Assembly: GCA_029204225.1 (NCBI GenBank)
Contig: CM055100.1
Coordinates: forward strand, 57,424,345-57,488,344
Length of the DNA: 64,000 bases
From: Diphasiastrum complanatum
Lineage: Eukaryota; Streptophyta; Lycopodiopsida; Lycopodiales; Lycopodiaceae
Direction of reading: 5' to 3'
Shown here: piece by piece, positions 12,435 to 23,589 of the stretch
How the letters are laid out: each line of letters begins with the position of its first letter
Numbering within the stretch: position 1 is the first letter of the stretch
Translations under genes and position numbers: made by a program
Notes under the pieces: model-generated
Told to the model about the DNA's origin: nothing
Databases searched by the model: none
What the model saw: only the letters and a program-made list of their open reading frames with translations

Positions 12435-12662
12435 TGTAGCTATGGTATGCCTACGTGGTTTGCCACATGGCAACCCCAAGTCTGCATAATTTGCCATGTG
12501 TCCACCCTAGCATGTGGCAGCCTGACAAGCTTAGCAGATAGCAAGCCTATGACATGCATATGTGCCCTGCTACAAAAGCCTATTGTAGACCTATGTGGCT
12601 TGCCACGTGGCAAACCCCAAGCCTGCATGGTTTGCCATGTGGTAGGCCTACATGATAGGCCC
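12435..12662 (-). repeat. Inverted copy of the CACGTGG-rich satellite
   Basis: Contains CTACGTGGTTTGCCACATGG, GGCTTGCCACGTGGCAAACC and related units. These are the reverse complement of the units that fill 13866-15640. The two blocks therefore face each other across about 1.2 kb. Confidence 0.75.
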
Positions 12663-12826
12663 CAATGAGGTGACCTCTGACCACATTCGATCTCTGATTT
12701 GTGACGGAGAGTTGTTTTCTTACTTTTTATTTTTTTTGCATCCCCTTCCCCTCCCTCCCCTCGAAAAAATAAAGAGGCCCCATCCCCGAGCCCCACAAAA
12801 AGGTTTTTTTTTTGTTTTTTTTTGGG

Positions 12827-12853
12827 GTGTGTGTGTGTGTGTGTGTGTGTGTG
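12827..12853. repeat. (GT)n microsatellite
   Basis: About 13 GT units after a T-rich run. It lies in low-complexity DNA with T, C and G runs (12721-12960). Confidence 0.9.
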
Positions 12854-13198
12854 GGAATGGGAGTGGGAGGAGGAAGGGGAAGATTTAGCCTCCCCACACA
12901 TTATTTTTTCCCCCACCCCTGTCTCCCCCCATTTTTTTGGGGGGAGGGAGGTGGGCCTTGGCACAACCCCCCTTTACATTTTCCACTCTTTGGGCAACAT
13001 GGAGGGGCCGCACAATGCATTGTCTCGCAAAAAAAATTGAAAATGAAAAGAATGTTGTGCCACAGACCACGGGGAGGTGGAGGATGCTAAGTAGATCATC
13101 AATCGCCCGCTCTGAGCATCATCCACACGTCTCGACCACAAGCTATTGACTATGTTTTAGGTAATCACATTAAGTTAACGCATATAATGTTTTTGCAG

Positions 13199-13348
13199 AT
13201 GGTGAAGGTCATTGTCAATCGACGGACGTTCGTGTGGGACTTTATGGAGCGATTTGTTTTGCACGATGGCGAACACATCTGCACAATTATTTGGTTGTTG
13301 CAGCGATACGCGGAGTTTTTAAGGAACAACAAGACTTCGGATATTTGA
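13199..13348 (+). CDS. Possible 49-codon captured exon or small ORF
   Basis: Opens with ATG directly after TTTTTGCAG, a good splice acceptor. It encodes MVKVIVNRRTFVWDF, then ...YAEFLRNNKTSDI and a stop. The composition looks more like protein than its surroundings. I do not recognise it. It lies in the spacer between the two inverted satellite blocks, so it could be a gene fragment carried by that structure. A chance ORF is also possible. Confidence 0.2.
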   Translation: MVKVIVNRRTFVWDFMERFVLHDGEHICTIIWLLQRYAEFLRNNKTSDI

Positions 13349-13783
13349 TTTCACGACGACACCAAATATTATTAGATGTGGATTTGTTAGTACAAAATCT
13401 CACATACATTTATAGAATAGTATTGGTTGTCGATATTATTGATGCGTCATGGACGATAGATAGCTTGGTGTGCTCCCAAGCCTTTGGATGTGATTTGTGG
13501 GAAGAATTTTTTGAGAAGTATTGATTTTCTAAATACAAATATAATATATTCGCTTTTTAAATTTTATGTATGTGAAATGTTTTCCTTTCTTGATGGATTT
13601 GCACAAAACTCAATGTTGTACCCATACTAATACATCTTCCACACGTTTTTCATAGTGGATATGTGGCTTTACATGTTTTCTACGCATAAATAGCTCAAAG
13701 TGGCTAATCTTTTGAAGTTCGCACTGCATGTGATTATGAACCACATATTAAAATTTTGAAATTCAGAGCATGGTCTTCTGAAA

Positions 13784-13868
13784 TGTACATACATTCTCAC
13801 ACATACACATACATGTACACATGCACACACGGCGTGCACACTCACTCATACATACACACATACACATT
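13784..13868. repeat. ACACATAC-rich low-complexity tract
   Basis: Repeated CACACATACACATACA and CACTCATACATACACA units just ahead of the satellite array. Confidence 0.6.
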
Positions 13869-15640
13869 AGCAAGCCACATAGGCTTGCCACGTGTAAAAC
13901 CATGTAGGCTTGGGACTTGCCACGTAGGATTACCATAAGCTTGTGTAGCAAGCCACATAGGCATGTCATAGGTCTGCTATCTACCAAGGCTGTCACAGAC
14001 TGCCATGTGGCAAGCCATGTAGGCCTACCCCATGGCAGTGTTCGGGAAAGCCGGCATAGTTCAAGAATGGAACCGGCATCTTTTCCCAAAAACCGGCATG
14101 GCAAAAATTGTACAGGATTTCTTATGTCATAAATCTTGGGTTTTATAAAGAAAAACTGGCAAGTAAGAGCTTGTCACTCAATAGAGGCCGAAGAACTTTT
14201 TCACATATCGGCTTTTGAAGGGAAACCTCAGAAAGGTTTCCCGACCACTGCCCCATGGCAAGCCATGCAAGCTTGGGGTTTGCCACGTGGCAAACCACAT
14301 AGTTCTAACATAGGCTTGCATGGCAAGCCAACCAGGCTCTGCCACGTAGGCCTAAGTGGACATAGAGAGAGAAAATTGGGGCTCAAAAGTTGCCGCATGC
14401 CAAGCCACATAGGCCTGCCACGTGGAAAACCATGTAGGCTTGGGATTGGCCATGTGGCAAGCCCTGTAAGCCTACCATGGGCTTGTGTGGCTTGCCACAT
14501 GGCCTACCATAGGCTTGTGTAGTAGGACACATAGGCCCACTATCTACCAAGCCTATGATAGGTTGCCACATGGCAAGCCACGTAGGCCTGCCACATGGCA
14601 AATCATGCAAGCTTGTTGCCACATGGCAAGCCATGTAGGCCTACCATAGGCTTGTGCGGCAAGCCAACCGAGCTCTGCCACGTAGGCCTGAGTGGACCCA
14701 TAGAGAGAAAGAGATAGAGAGGTGGGCTCGAAGCTGACACGTGGCAAGCCATGTAGGCCTACCATAGGCTTGCATGGCAAACCACATAGGCATGGCATAG
14801 GCCTCATGTCTGCCATGCAAGCATGTTGCAGATTGCCACATAGGCTTGCCATAGGCATGTGTGGCAAGCCAACCAGGCTCTGACACGTAGGCTTGAGTGG
14901 ACCTAGAGAGAGAAAGAGGTGGGGCTCGCAAGCTACCACGTGGCAAGCCACGTAGGCCTCCCACGTGGAAAACCATGTAGGGTTGGTACTTCCCATGTCG
15001 TAAGCCATGTAGGACTACCATAGGCTTGTGTAGCAGGCCACATAGGCATGTCATAGATCTACTATCTACCAATCTTGTCGCAAGCTGCCATGTGGAAAGC
15101 CACGTAAGTCTACCATGTGGCAAGTCCTACAAGCTTAGGGTTTGCCACGTGGAAAACCCATGTAGGTCTAACATAGGCTTGTGTGGCAAGCCAACCAAGC
15201 TTAGCCACGTAGGCCTGAGTGGACCTAAAGAGATAAAGAGGTGGGGCTCAAAGGCTGCCACATGGCAAGCCATGTATGCCTACCATAGGCTTGTGTGGCT
15301 TGCCCCAAGGCCTCCCATAGGCTTGTGTAGCAGGCCACATAGGCCTGCTATCTACCAAGCCTGTTATAGGCTGCCACGTGGCAAGTCACGTATGGCTGCC
15401 ACGTGGCAAAATCATGCAGGCTTCAGGTTAGCCACATGGCAAGCCACGTAGGCCCATCATAGGCTGGCAAGCCAACCAGGCTCTGCCTACGTGGTCTGCT
15501 ATCTGCCAAGCCTGTCGCACACTGCCACGTAGGTCTGCCACATGGCAAATCATGCAAGCTTGAGGTTTGCCATGTGGCAAGCCATGTAGGCCTACCATAG
15601 GCTTGTATGGCAAGCCAACCAAGCTCTGTCACGTAGGCTT
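13869..15640 (+). repeat. Complex satellite built from CCACGTGGCAAGCCA / TAGGCCTACCATAGGC units
   Basis: About 1.8 kb of imperfect direct repeats. The recurring blocks are GCCACGTGGCAAGCCA, CATGTAGGCCTACCATAGGC, and a longer marker starting CAACCAGGCTCTGCCACGTAGGC with a GAGAGAGAAAGAGGTGGGGCTC tail, seen near 14326, 14665, 14869 and 15190, with truncated forms at 15472 and 15616. Marker spacing varies from about 145 to 340 bp, so this is not a simple tandem array. Long open frames on both strands (for example 14553-15123 minus) are repeat artefacts. Confidence 0.85.
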
Positions 15641-15680
15641 GACCTAGAGAAGAAGAAGAAGACTAAGAAGAAGAAGAAAT
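15641..15680. repeat. (AAG)n low-complexity tract
   Basis: AGAAGAAGAAGA followed by a second AAGAAGAAG run, at the junction between the satellite and the copia remnant. Confidence 0.8.
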
Positions 15681-15988
15681 TATATTAATGTTTGTTGGGT
15701 GCCCAAGGGCACATAAGACAGAAAAAATAAGTACATATCTCGTAGGAGCATTGTTCGTGTCGGACGACATAAAATTCGCTAGTCTAAGTGAAAAAAAAAA
15801 AACAATATAAAACGTGCGAGAGAAAGAGAGTGAGTGAGAGAGGCCCACCAGGCCTGCGTTTTGAAGCCTTCCCAGCCCTTCACAGCCGATTTTTCCTTCA
15901 TAGAAATACATTTTTATTTTAGCATTTTCCATTAAAAGTTTGATAATTTAAAAAATCCTTAAAGCGCCCTTCAAATTTAGTGAAATCC

Positions 15989-16833
15989 TTAATAATGAAA
16001 GTCTCTTTTGTTTTGACTTCCCTTTAATGCTCTTGACTCCAAATTGCCACCTTTCCTTTTGTGTAGTTGAAGCTCTTTGAGATCAACCTCTTGATCTTTC
16101 ACTTGACCATCAAAGCCATTGAACAAAACTTTTTTTCCAGATCCATCATCCACTTGCATAGCATCATCTAGACAAGAAGATGACCCAAAACATGTGAGTA
16201 AAGCAAAATGAGTCACTTCCACTTGCTTACCCTTCTCGTCATATGTAAGCCTAGATGGTTTTTGTCTTTCCCTTTAGAATCTTCTTAGAACTTGACTTGG
16301 AGAAGCATCTCCACCATCACCATCCAAATAACCAATATGTTAGATTGATCAACATCAACAACATCGACCTTATCCACATTCTCCTCTTCAAAGACAACAT
16401 CCTTAGAAATGTGAACTTTTTTTGACTTAGGAATGTAAACCCTATAAGCTTTCCTTACTTCATTATAGCCAACAAAGATTCCCTTTAAGAATCCAAAAGA
16501 TGAGTTGACATAACAAGTACTACCTAAGATCTTCAAATGCTCCATCCTTGGCTTCTTACCAAAAAGAACTTCAAATGAACTCTTACCATCCAAGTCTTCC
16601 TTTGAGTACCTATTGCAAACAAAGTTAGCACACATCAAAGCTTCACCCCAAAATGACTTAGGAAGATTTGCGTTCCCCCTCATGGATTTAGCTCTTTCAA
16701 AAAGATTGATCTTCCTCTCTTCCACACTATGTAGAACCTTTGAGTTTGAAAGCTCCCTCTTGATCCCATGTGCCACACAAACCTTTTTGAACTTTGTTGA
16801 TAGGTCTTCATTAGGAGATAAGTCCAACAACAT
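15989..16833 (-). pseudogene. Copia element A integrase C-terminal half and linker
   Basis: Two frames. The integrase part (16285-16833) includes HGIKRE, the catalytic-Glu region reading HSVEERKINLFERAKSM, FWGEALMCANFVCNR, LFGKKPRMEHLKILGS and FVGYNEVRKAYRVY. The linker (15989-16222) reads FALLTCFGSSSCLDDAMQ, the usual stretch just before the RT. The chain breaks near 16280 and ends at the satellite junction. Confidence 0.8.
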
Positions 16834-16855
16834 CTACTAAAGTCATCAATGCAAG

Positions 16856-17425
16856 TCACAAACATCTCTTACTCAAAGAACTAGTACAATGTAAATCCAA
16901 ATGTACTAAATGAAAAGGCATCTTAGATCTTGAGCTAGATTTGGAATAAGACAACCTTTGTGACTTTGTCATTGAACAAAGCTCACCAACTTGCTTCTTT
17001 GCCTTCAAACCACCATGGTTAGAACCAACAAATCCATCAAGTTTGTAGAGCTCACCTTGTCTCTTGCCTTGGGCAATCAAGACTTCATTCCTTTTGATCA
17101 AACAAGAATCACCAACAAATTCCACTTTGAGCCCTTTGTCAACCATTTGACACACACTAAGCATATTCTTAGTAATGGAAGGTATGAACAAAACATTTTT
17201 CAAATGAACATTCCCATTTGTGGATGAGAAAAACATAGGAATAGTACCCATGCCCTTCATAACAACTTTACCACCATTGGCCATGTTGATGACCTTCTTC
17301 TCTCCTTTATAAGGCACCAAAGAAGTGAAGTACTCTTTGTGACATATCATATGAAAGCTTGCTCCCCCATCGATCCATGGTGGATCAATATTTCCATCAT
17401 TGGTTAGCAAACAAGAAGACATCAA
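16856..17425 (-). pseudogene. Copia element A protease and pre-integrase region
   Basis: Aspartic protease with active site WIDGGASFH (Ser or Thr is usual where the first Gly stands), then VLFIPSITKNMLSV and the GKRQGELYKLD pre-integrase start. The end (HLVHLDLH) is the beginning of the integrase core, where the frame is lost. The Ser-to-Gly change at the active site would impair the enzyme. Confidence 0.8.
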
Positions 17426-18290
17426 AAAAGCATCATCGTTTGAGTTTTGATCACCAACACCATCCTCATAAAAAATGAAATTGCCTTGATCCTCATCTTG
17501 ATCTCTCTTTTTCTTGAAGGAATGCCCTTTGACTCACAATAACAGTATTTTAACTTGGATCTATCTTTCTTCTTGCCAACAAAAGTAAAAAGCTCACCTT
17601 GATCTTGACCCTTTGACCATTTGCCTTTGCCCTTGCCCTTGGATTTGCCTTTAACGAACATAGCCTCCTCCTCTCCAACTTGAGGAATAGAAGTAGATCC
17701 TCCTCTTGATAGAAGCCTAAACTTCTCATTCACCAAGATCTCTTGCAAATCCACCATACTTGGCAAAGTCTTTTGAATAGCAAAACTTTGATTAGCATAT
17801 CATTCAATAAGCCATTAAGAACAACTTTTATCTCCTTAATGCTTTCATCAATTAATGCTAACTCATCATTGAATGCTTTAACCCTCAAAACAAAAGCATG
17901 AGCACTTTCATCCTTCTTTTGCATACATTGAAAGATTTGTCTCCTAAGGTTTAGTACCCTTGATGTAGACTTGGACTGATAAAGCTTTTTCAAAGCTTTC
18001 CAAGCCTCACTTGATGAAGTACACTTGCCAACTTCCTTGAGAAGTTCATTAGTCACATTCATCTTGATCACATACCTCAATTGATCTTGTGGTGCCAAAG
18101 GTCTCTCCTCCACACCTACAACAATATCCATCAAATCATTTATCTCAAGCCAAGATTCCATCCTCACCTCCCAAGCAAAATAATTTGTTGATGTAAGCCT
18201 ATCATTGCCTTCCAACATCCATGTTGCAATGATTTGATCTTCTCTTTGAACCTGTTCCAATGCACTAAGCACTCCCTTGAAAATCAACAA
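17422..18290 (-). pseudogene. Copia element A gag
   Basis: Capsid-type gag (UBN2-like): LTSTNYFAWEVRMESWL, LRYVIKMNVTNELLKEV, SSEAWKALKKLYQSKSTSRVL and KDESAHAFVLRVKAFNDELA. A frameshift near 17750 leads to a Lys/Gly-rich stretch, and the zinc knuckle is degenerate (CYCESKGIPS instead of CX2CX4HX4C). Confidence 0.8.
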
Positions 18291-18934
18291 ATGAAACTCA
18301 AGAAGAAATCACAAAGATATGGAAACAATCTAGCCTCTCCTTTTTCTCTTTCTAGCAAATCCTAGCACATAGAATCTTGATTTTTTGATCACAAATTACA
18401 ATAGATCTAAACACAATATGATGAACTTTTGCTAACACCTAAGATTGAAACACACTCTTAAAAAAGTCCAGCAACTTAAAATCAAGAGATCCTATCAAAT
18501 TTAGGGTTACTCCAAAAATTCAAAATTATGAGTCAAGAGGAATCTACATGCAAAAGCTAGAATCTGATAGAATCTGAGTGATTCTAAAACTAGGAGTAGA
18601 CTAATCTTATTAGTACTCACAAAACACCAAACACAAGAGGAAGAAGATGAATCACAAGAGCATATTGCAATGAAATACAAAAAAATAGATAGTACCTATA
18701 CTAAAAATAAAAATAGGCCTTCTAGCACGCAGGCTGGCCTCTACAATTAATTAATTAACCATTAATTCCTAACACTCCCCCTTAATGGATAATTGATTAT
18801 CAATAAGACCTAGGAGTGTCCTGATTTTCATGACCAAGTCCTTTTGTGAAGATATCTGCAACTTTATCAGTGGTGTTGCAATAGATCAACCAGCTTTATA
18901 CTTATCTATAGAACCATCAAACTTAAACTTGGTT

Positions 18935-19972
18935 CTATAAATCCACTTGCAACCTGTTGGAAGTACAAGAATTGCTCATAATCACCTTCATACTGGTAAA
19001 ATTATACAGGCGATATGCCTTATGTTCCTCATCATAACCAAGGAATAAACACTTGGTTGCCTTTGAATCAAGTTTTTGACGATGATCTTTAGGAACATGA
19101 GCATATGCAATACAACCAAAAACTCGTAGATGATCCACTTTGGGTTTTATACCTGTGAAAGCTTCTTCTGGAGTTCGATCTAGAACAGCTTTTGTAGGAC
19201 TTCTGTTAATAACTAAGTACACTGCTGTACTAACTGCTTCGCCCCACAAATGAATTTTGAGGTTCTTACGTTGTAGCATGCTTCGAGCACTCTCCACAAT
19301 AGACCTATTATTTCTCTCGGCTACTCCATTATGAGGTGGTGTATCAGTCAAAGTAAATTGTCTCTTGATTCCATGTTCTTTGCAGAATTCCTGGAACTCT
19401 GTAGATATGAACTCACCTCCCTTATCTGAACGTAGAATCTTGATTTGCTTTCCTGTCTGCTTCTCAACAAGTGATTTGAACTGAGTAAAGAACTTAAAAG
19501 CTTGACTCTTATACTTAAGCAAGTATATCCATACTTTCTTGGAAAAATCATCCACAAATACCATTAAGTAGGATGCTCCCCCTATAGACTCAGTCTGCAT
19601 GGGACCACATAAGTCTGTATGAACAAGCTCCAAGATCTCCTTGGCTCTATATGCTCCATCCTTAGGAAACTGCATACGATGATGCTTGCCCATAACACAT
19701 CCTTCACAAATGTTTTTCGAAGATACAATATTAGGTAATCCTATTACCATATTATTGTCTTTTAGAACCTGTAAGCTTTTATAGTTCAGATGTCCAAACC
19801 TTTCATGCCACATCCTGCTCTCCATGCTATCAGAAGCTGCACAAACCTGATGATCCGATGTAGATGCATCAAGCTTGTAAAGTCGACCTTCCAAAGATCC
19901 TGTGACCACAACTTTGTAACCTTTGTTTTTGTCTTTGATAAGACACTTCTGATCATCAAACTCAACTTTCAT
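18935..19972 (-). CDS. Copia element B pre-integrase and integrase, open frame
   Basis: 345 codons without a stop. It contains the pre-integrase zinc-binding motif (WHERFGHLNY...CEGCVMGKHHR), then the integrase core with all three acidic residues in context: HTDLCGPM, ILRSDKGGEF and NGVAERNNRSIVESARSML. GEAVSTAVYLVNR-like (AVYLVINRSP) and CLFLGYDEEHKAYRLY segments complete the C-terminal part. It is far better preserved than element A around it, as expected of a later insertion. It is part of a longer polyprotein whose upstream protease frame is broken. Confidence 0.85.
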   Translation of the reverse strand: MKVEFDDQKCLIKDKNKGYKVVVTGSLEGRLYKLDASTSDHQVCAASDSMESRMWHERFGHLNYKSLQVLKDNNMVIGLPNIVSSKNICEGCVMGKHHRMQFPKDGAYRAKEILELVHTDLCGPMQTESIGGASYLMVFVDDFSKKVWIYLLKYKSQAFKFFTQFKSLVEKQTGKQIKILRSDKGGEFISTEFQEFCKEHGIKRQFTLTDTPPHNGVAERNNRSIVESARSMLQRKNLKIHLWGEAVSTAVYLVINRSPTKAVLDRTPEEAFTGIKPKVDHLRVFGCIAYAHVPKDHRQKLDSKATKCLFLGYDEEHKAYRLYNFTSMKVIMSNSCTSNRLQVDL

Positions 19973-20034
19973 GTTCTGTTAAGTGATAGCAGAAAGCGAA
20001 AGTCTTTAAACCTGGAACATAGAGAACATTCTTA

Positions 20035-20235
20035 ATTTCTCCTATATCCCCTGAAGGTAAATGTACTCTCACTGTACCATGACCTTTGATGTCGTAAGTA
20101 CTAAGAAGAATTGTCTCCAAGCTTGACATGTGCATTTACACCATTGTCCTCAAACTGTGTAAACCACTCACGATGTGGTGTCATATGTTGCGTTGCTCCA
20201 AAATCAATGTACCAACAGTCTTCAGAGATCTCTGA
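20035..20235 (-). pseudogene. Copia element B protease remnant
   Basis: Reads CWYIDFGATQHMTPHREWF, the copia protease active site with Phe where Ser/Thr is expected (DFGA for DSGA), followed by VKLGDNSS. The frame then breaks before the pre-integrase part. Confidence 0.7.
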
Positions 20236-20309
20236 TGTTGAAGCTGAGAATAACTCATAACATCCCACAGCTTCAATTTGTCTTCGTCTTCAATGAAGTT
20301 GCCTGACTG

Positions 20310-20625
20310 CTTCTGTCCAGTTATCACCTGCCCTGAATCAGACCTGTCCCGGTCTTTGCTGCCTCAGATTAGACCTGTCTGATTGATGTTGCCTCAAATA
20401 CTCCTTCCCTAGTTGCTACTGCCCTCAGGAAAACCTGCAACAGACCTGTCTCGTTGCTACTGCCTCAAATACTGCCTTCCCTAGCTACTCCCGCTCTCAG
20501 GAAGACCTGCAACAGACATGTCTAGTTGCTGCCACCCTCAGGAACACCTGTCCTAGTTGCTACTGCCTCAGGTACTGCCTGTCTGATCACTATTTTCTCA
20601 AGTACTGCCTGTCCAAGAAATCACC
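20310..20625. repeat. Degenerate repeats of TTGCTACTGCCTCA / ACCTGTC
   Basis: Eight or so imperfect copies of TTGCTACTGCC(C)TCAG with ACCTGC(A/T)ACAGAC linkers, inside element B near its 5' end. It corresponds to the gag position, where no gag protein can be read. Confidence 0.6.
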
Positions 20626-21069
20626 TACTCAGAAATAGCAATCTATGTTAGCATAAATATAAAATAGTATTCTATACTATTCTAGCAAAATTGGTACTAA
20701 CTTAAGTACATGTACTAAAAATAGATAGTACCTATACTAAAAATAGAAATAGGCCTTCTAGCACGTAGGCTGGCCTCTACAATTAATTAATTAACCATTA
20801 ATTCCTAACAGAATCTAGATATCTCATCTAAAGAATGTACCATCCACAATCATGAGCAATTTTTGCCTCCACATTCCAATAAGTGGTTTCAAAAATCAGC
20901 CATCTACAAGTATTTTGACCTAGAATGACTTAAAGATCACAAAAATCCAAACTCTATACATGAAACTACAAGATTTGCGCTAGAAACACTTCCAAATCCA
21001 CATAGAATTCATGGTGCCCTCAAATCCACCTCTAGATTTGGCAAATTCACCAACTTTGGCTTGAAACCT

Positions 21070-21081
21070 GCTCTGATACCA
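21070..21081 (-). other. Primer binding site of copia element A
   Basis: Minus-strand TGGTATCAGAGC next to an LTR ending TTTCACA. This fixes the inner edge of the 5' LTR at 21082. Confidence 0.88.
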
Positions 21082-21600
21082 TGTGAAAAAATACAGATCC
21101 AAAACACATTAGTGGATCAACAAGATCTTGGGCCAATTTGGTTGCACATCTAGAAATAGCTAGAAGATAGAAATCACTACTTTATGCATGCTAGAACTAG
21201 AAATGCACCAAGATTTGATCATAAACACTTAGATATGACTTAGTATTGTCCTTGTCCGTACAGCAGCAGTAAAGTACAATACTTCAAACGTGTGGATCCA
21301 GGATCTACCAAGAAATCAACATTCTACAAATAGAAAACCAAGATATCAAGAGAGAAACACATGAGATGGACATAGAAACACGAGAGGAATTCTCCACAAA
21401 GAAAGAAACTATGATGATTATTTCTCCACGCAGGTACAACTATTTATAGCTTCCAAAATGTCATTTGCCCACTTGCCCCAAACTTGACCTAATTTGAAAC
21501 CTTTTAGATACTTCATCAAAAACCTAGAAAATCTAGTCTAGATGCAAAATGTACCAAAATTAGCCAATTAGAATGGGTCCAAATCCGACTTCTTGGTTCT
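21082..21600 (-). repeat. 5' LTR of copia element A, with TATA box
   Basis: The inner edge is at the primer site. A minus-strand TATA box GCTATAAATAG lies at about 21440-21450, so transcription would start near 21415 and run leftwards. The outer edge cannot be fixed without the 3' LTR. Confidence 0.6.
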
Positions 21601-22770
21601 TGCAGATCTGGGTGGAGATCGTCTAGGTGAACTACTGGTGGAGTAGAGCTCGTAGATGTCTCATCTCTATGATGGGTTTGAAGGCAGGATGCATGCCTTG
21701 CAACCAATCGGTGAGGCACCAACGTTCCATTCTAAGAACAAAAATTGTGGCAACGGGAATTGCATGGTAAAACATTCTATACATAGGGAGTGCTTTGGGC
21801 CAAGTTTGAACTCTTCGTTGGGATTAGAACAAAATTCACCAAAATAGTTGTCCCACGTAGCAGGGATTTTATGGATCAGCCAGATAATACGACAATTCTC
21901 TGTTGCTTCTATTATCACTCGATGGGAGGAGGGTGTCCTCCCTCCTCGCCCTTGCACCATAAAGCCTTCCTAAGCTTGTAAATCGTCCTCTACATAAACA
22001 GCCATCCATAGGGGTCCAAAGTAGGCCCAAAAGGTTATGCGGTCATGTGTGGAGGTTACCTTGAAAATGGGGGATAGGCTTGACCCAAGGGTCACTTGGG
22101 TGAGGTGGCTTATGGAGGGTGGTGACTAGGTGATCTTGGGGTGAGGTGGAGCCCATAAGGAATGACACATATGGTAGGGATCATGCACACGCTAGGTGGC
22201 GCCCTGTGGGCCTGCATCTAGTAAGGGTTGTCTAGGCCTTTCTGCTAACAGAGTTTTGCTGAATTTTTTAGCACACCCTCTAGTAAAGGAACTTCATCAC
22301 CATAGCCTGCGCCTGAACTTCAACCTCTATAGCTAGTCCAAGCAATTGATTCCTTTCAAAATCAAATCCTGGAAGTACAATCTGGGCATACGGCGGCCGA
22401 TCAAAACTGGTGAAGTTGCAGTATATCGTCATTCGCTAAACTAAACCTCATGTTTAACCTAAAATTCTACTCATGCAAGAAGAAGAAGAAGAATAAGGAC
22501 AAGCATTTTGATATCGTGTTGTCCTGGCTGGATCACGAATAGAAGTATTTAACAAAGTTAAGCCATGGTTGACGCAGCCCATCAACCATAAGGATCTTGT
22601 ACACAAAATCTAGTGAAGCTGAGTTTATAGGAGTGTTATAGTTTGTAGGGCTTTAGCCATTGATTATACATGATGTCATTTGCCATTCTTCATGGGAAAT
22701 TGCTATTTGATTGTTAGTTATGGTCTTTTATGCTACATTGATATCAAAACCTATAATGGTGTTCCTTAGT
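21601..22770. other. Intron 1 filler, no element recognised
   Basis: Mixed sequence with short unrelated open frames on both strands (for example 21656-21981). No domain, LTR or repeat is evident. Confidence 0.4.
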
Positions 22771-22885
22771 CATTATTTGTACAGAGTCCAACGGGGTTGG
22801 CTCAGTTGGTTAGCTTGACATCCAAAGTTTCTTTGGTCTCAGGTTCGAGCCTCCCCTTGGAAACCAAGAAGCATTATTTGTACAG
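22771..22885 (+). mobile_element. tRNA-derived retroposon (SINE head) with 14-bp target duplication
   Basis: An 87-bp body (22785-22871) has an RNA polymerase III A box TGGCTCAGTTGG (22798-22809) and B box GGTTCGAGCC (22842-22851), spaced as in tRNA genes. It is bounded on both sides by CATTATTTGTACAG (22771-22784 and 22872-22885). It does not close into a tRNA acceptor stem, so it is not a tRNA gene. The sequence just right of the second repeat (GCGTGGGGCTAAC) is itself SINE-like. Confidence 0.7.
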
Positions 22886-23589
22886 TAGTTTCCACTGCGT
22901 GGGGCTAACTATGTACCATTCTATGAATGGGGCGGATCTTTTCTCCTCAAAACAAATAGCATGTGCACATGCTTAGGACAATAAACATGAACAAAAATCA
23001 TCGGTTGCTTAACTACACACCAACACTACCCTAGTAGTACAATCTTAGATTGCCAAATTAGCAATCCTTGAAAAATGTATGGAATTTTGTGGTGTTTCTG
23101 AAACTAAATCAACTTCTGCTCCTACACAAAATCCTTTTGGCTAGTATCGTCACACCACAAAAGGCTGAACATTGGACACTATTGTGCCACTCAGTTGACA
23201 AACTAACATGACTCGCACTATGTAGAAGACTTTGGAACCCTAATAGGAGAAGAGAGCCCAATCATCATCCCACCATGTACTCTATTCATAATTTTAACCA
23301 TATTATCCAAATGAATAGCAAGGAGTGGTAGGTCCTTGGGGCATTCCCAATACTAGCAATATAGTCATGTGCTCCTATGCTTCTTGTCTGGTCAATGTTG
23401 CCCTTAAGTACAAGTTCATACCACTCCCTACCCCTTACCAAGCATTTACACCCTTAAAAACAAGATTGAAAGACTTTCAATGAATATACTAAATGGGTTC
23501 AACCCTCCACTGGTGTGTCCTTCCATTTAAGCAAATACTCATGATACAAAGTATGTCATGTACTCCTTTGTCTAACATCGAGTATCCTT

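Larger units (their letters stand above)
18575..20810 (-). mobile_element. Copia element B nested in element A, RT deleted
   Basis: The 90-100 bp at each end (about 18683-18774 and 20716-20810) are near-identical direct repeats. Read on the minus strand each begins TGTTAGGAATTAATGG, i.e. the start of the LTRs. The polypurine tract AAGGGGGAG abuts the 3' LTR (18775-18783). GAATC at 18570-18574 and at 20811-20815 is a plausible 5-bp target duplication. Internal content: a protease remnant, a long open integrase, then only the first residues of RT (WIYRTKFKFDGSIDKYKA) joined to the RNase H end (VADIFTKGLG). The LTR interiors are not fully alike, so LTR length is uncertain. Confidence 0.75.
15980..21600 (-). 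mobile_element. Copia element A (minus strand), 3'-truncated, with element B nested in its leader
   Basis: Reading right to left: 5' LTR (inner edge 21082, TATA near 21445), Met-tRNA primer site 21070-21081, leader, gag, protease, pre-integrase and integrase, and the start of the integrase-RT linker near 15990. The RT, RNase H and 3' LTR are missing. Element B (18575-20810) interrupts the leader and is flanked by GAATC on both sides. All reading frames of A carry shifts or stops. The related element F (50.0-51.1 kb) shares its gag and protease sequence. Confidence 0.85.

Noticed and set aside
14136-15632. Many overlapping 60-160 codon frames on both strands
   Set aside because: They come from the satellite array, have no domain and change with each repeat unit.
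13869-15640. CRISPR-like spaced repeats
   Set aside because: Spacing and units are irregular, the context is a plant intron, and no cas genes exist here.
22785-22871. tRNA gene
   Set aside because: It has A and B boxes but no matching acceptor-stem ends or convincing cloverleaf, and it is flanked by a target duplication.
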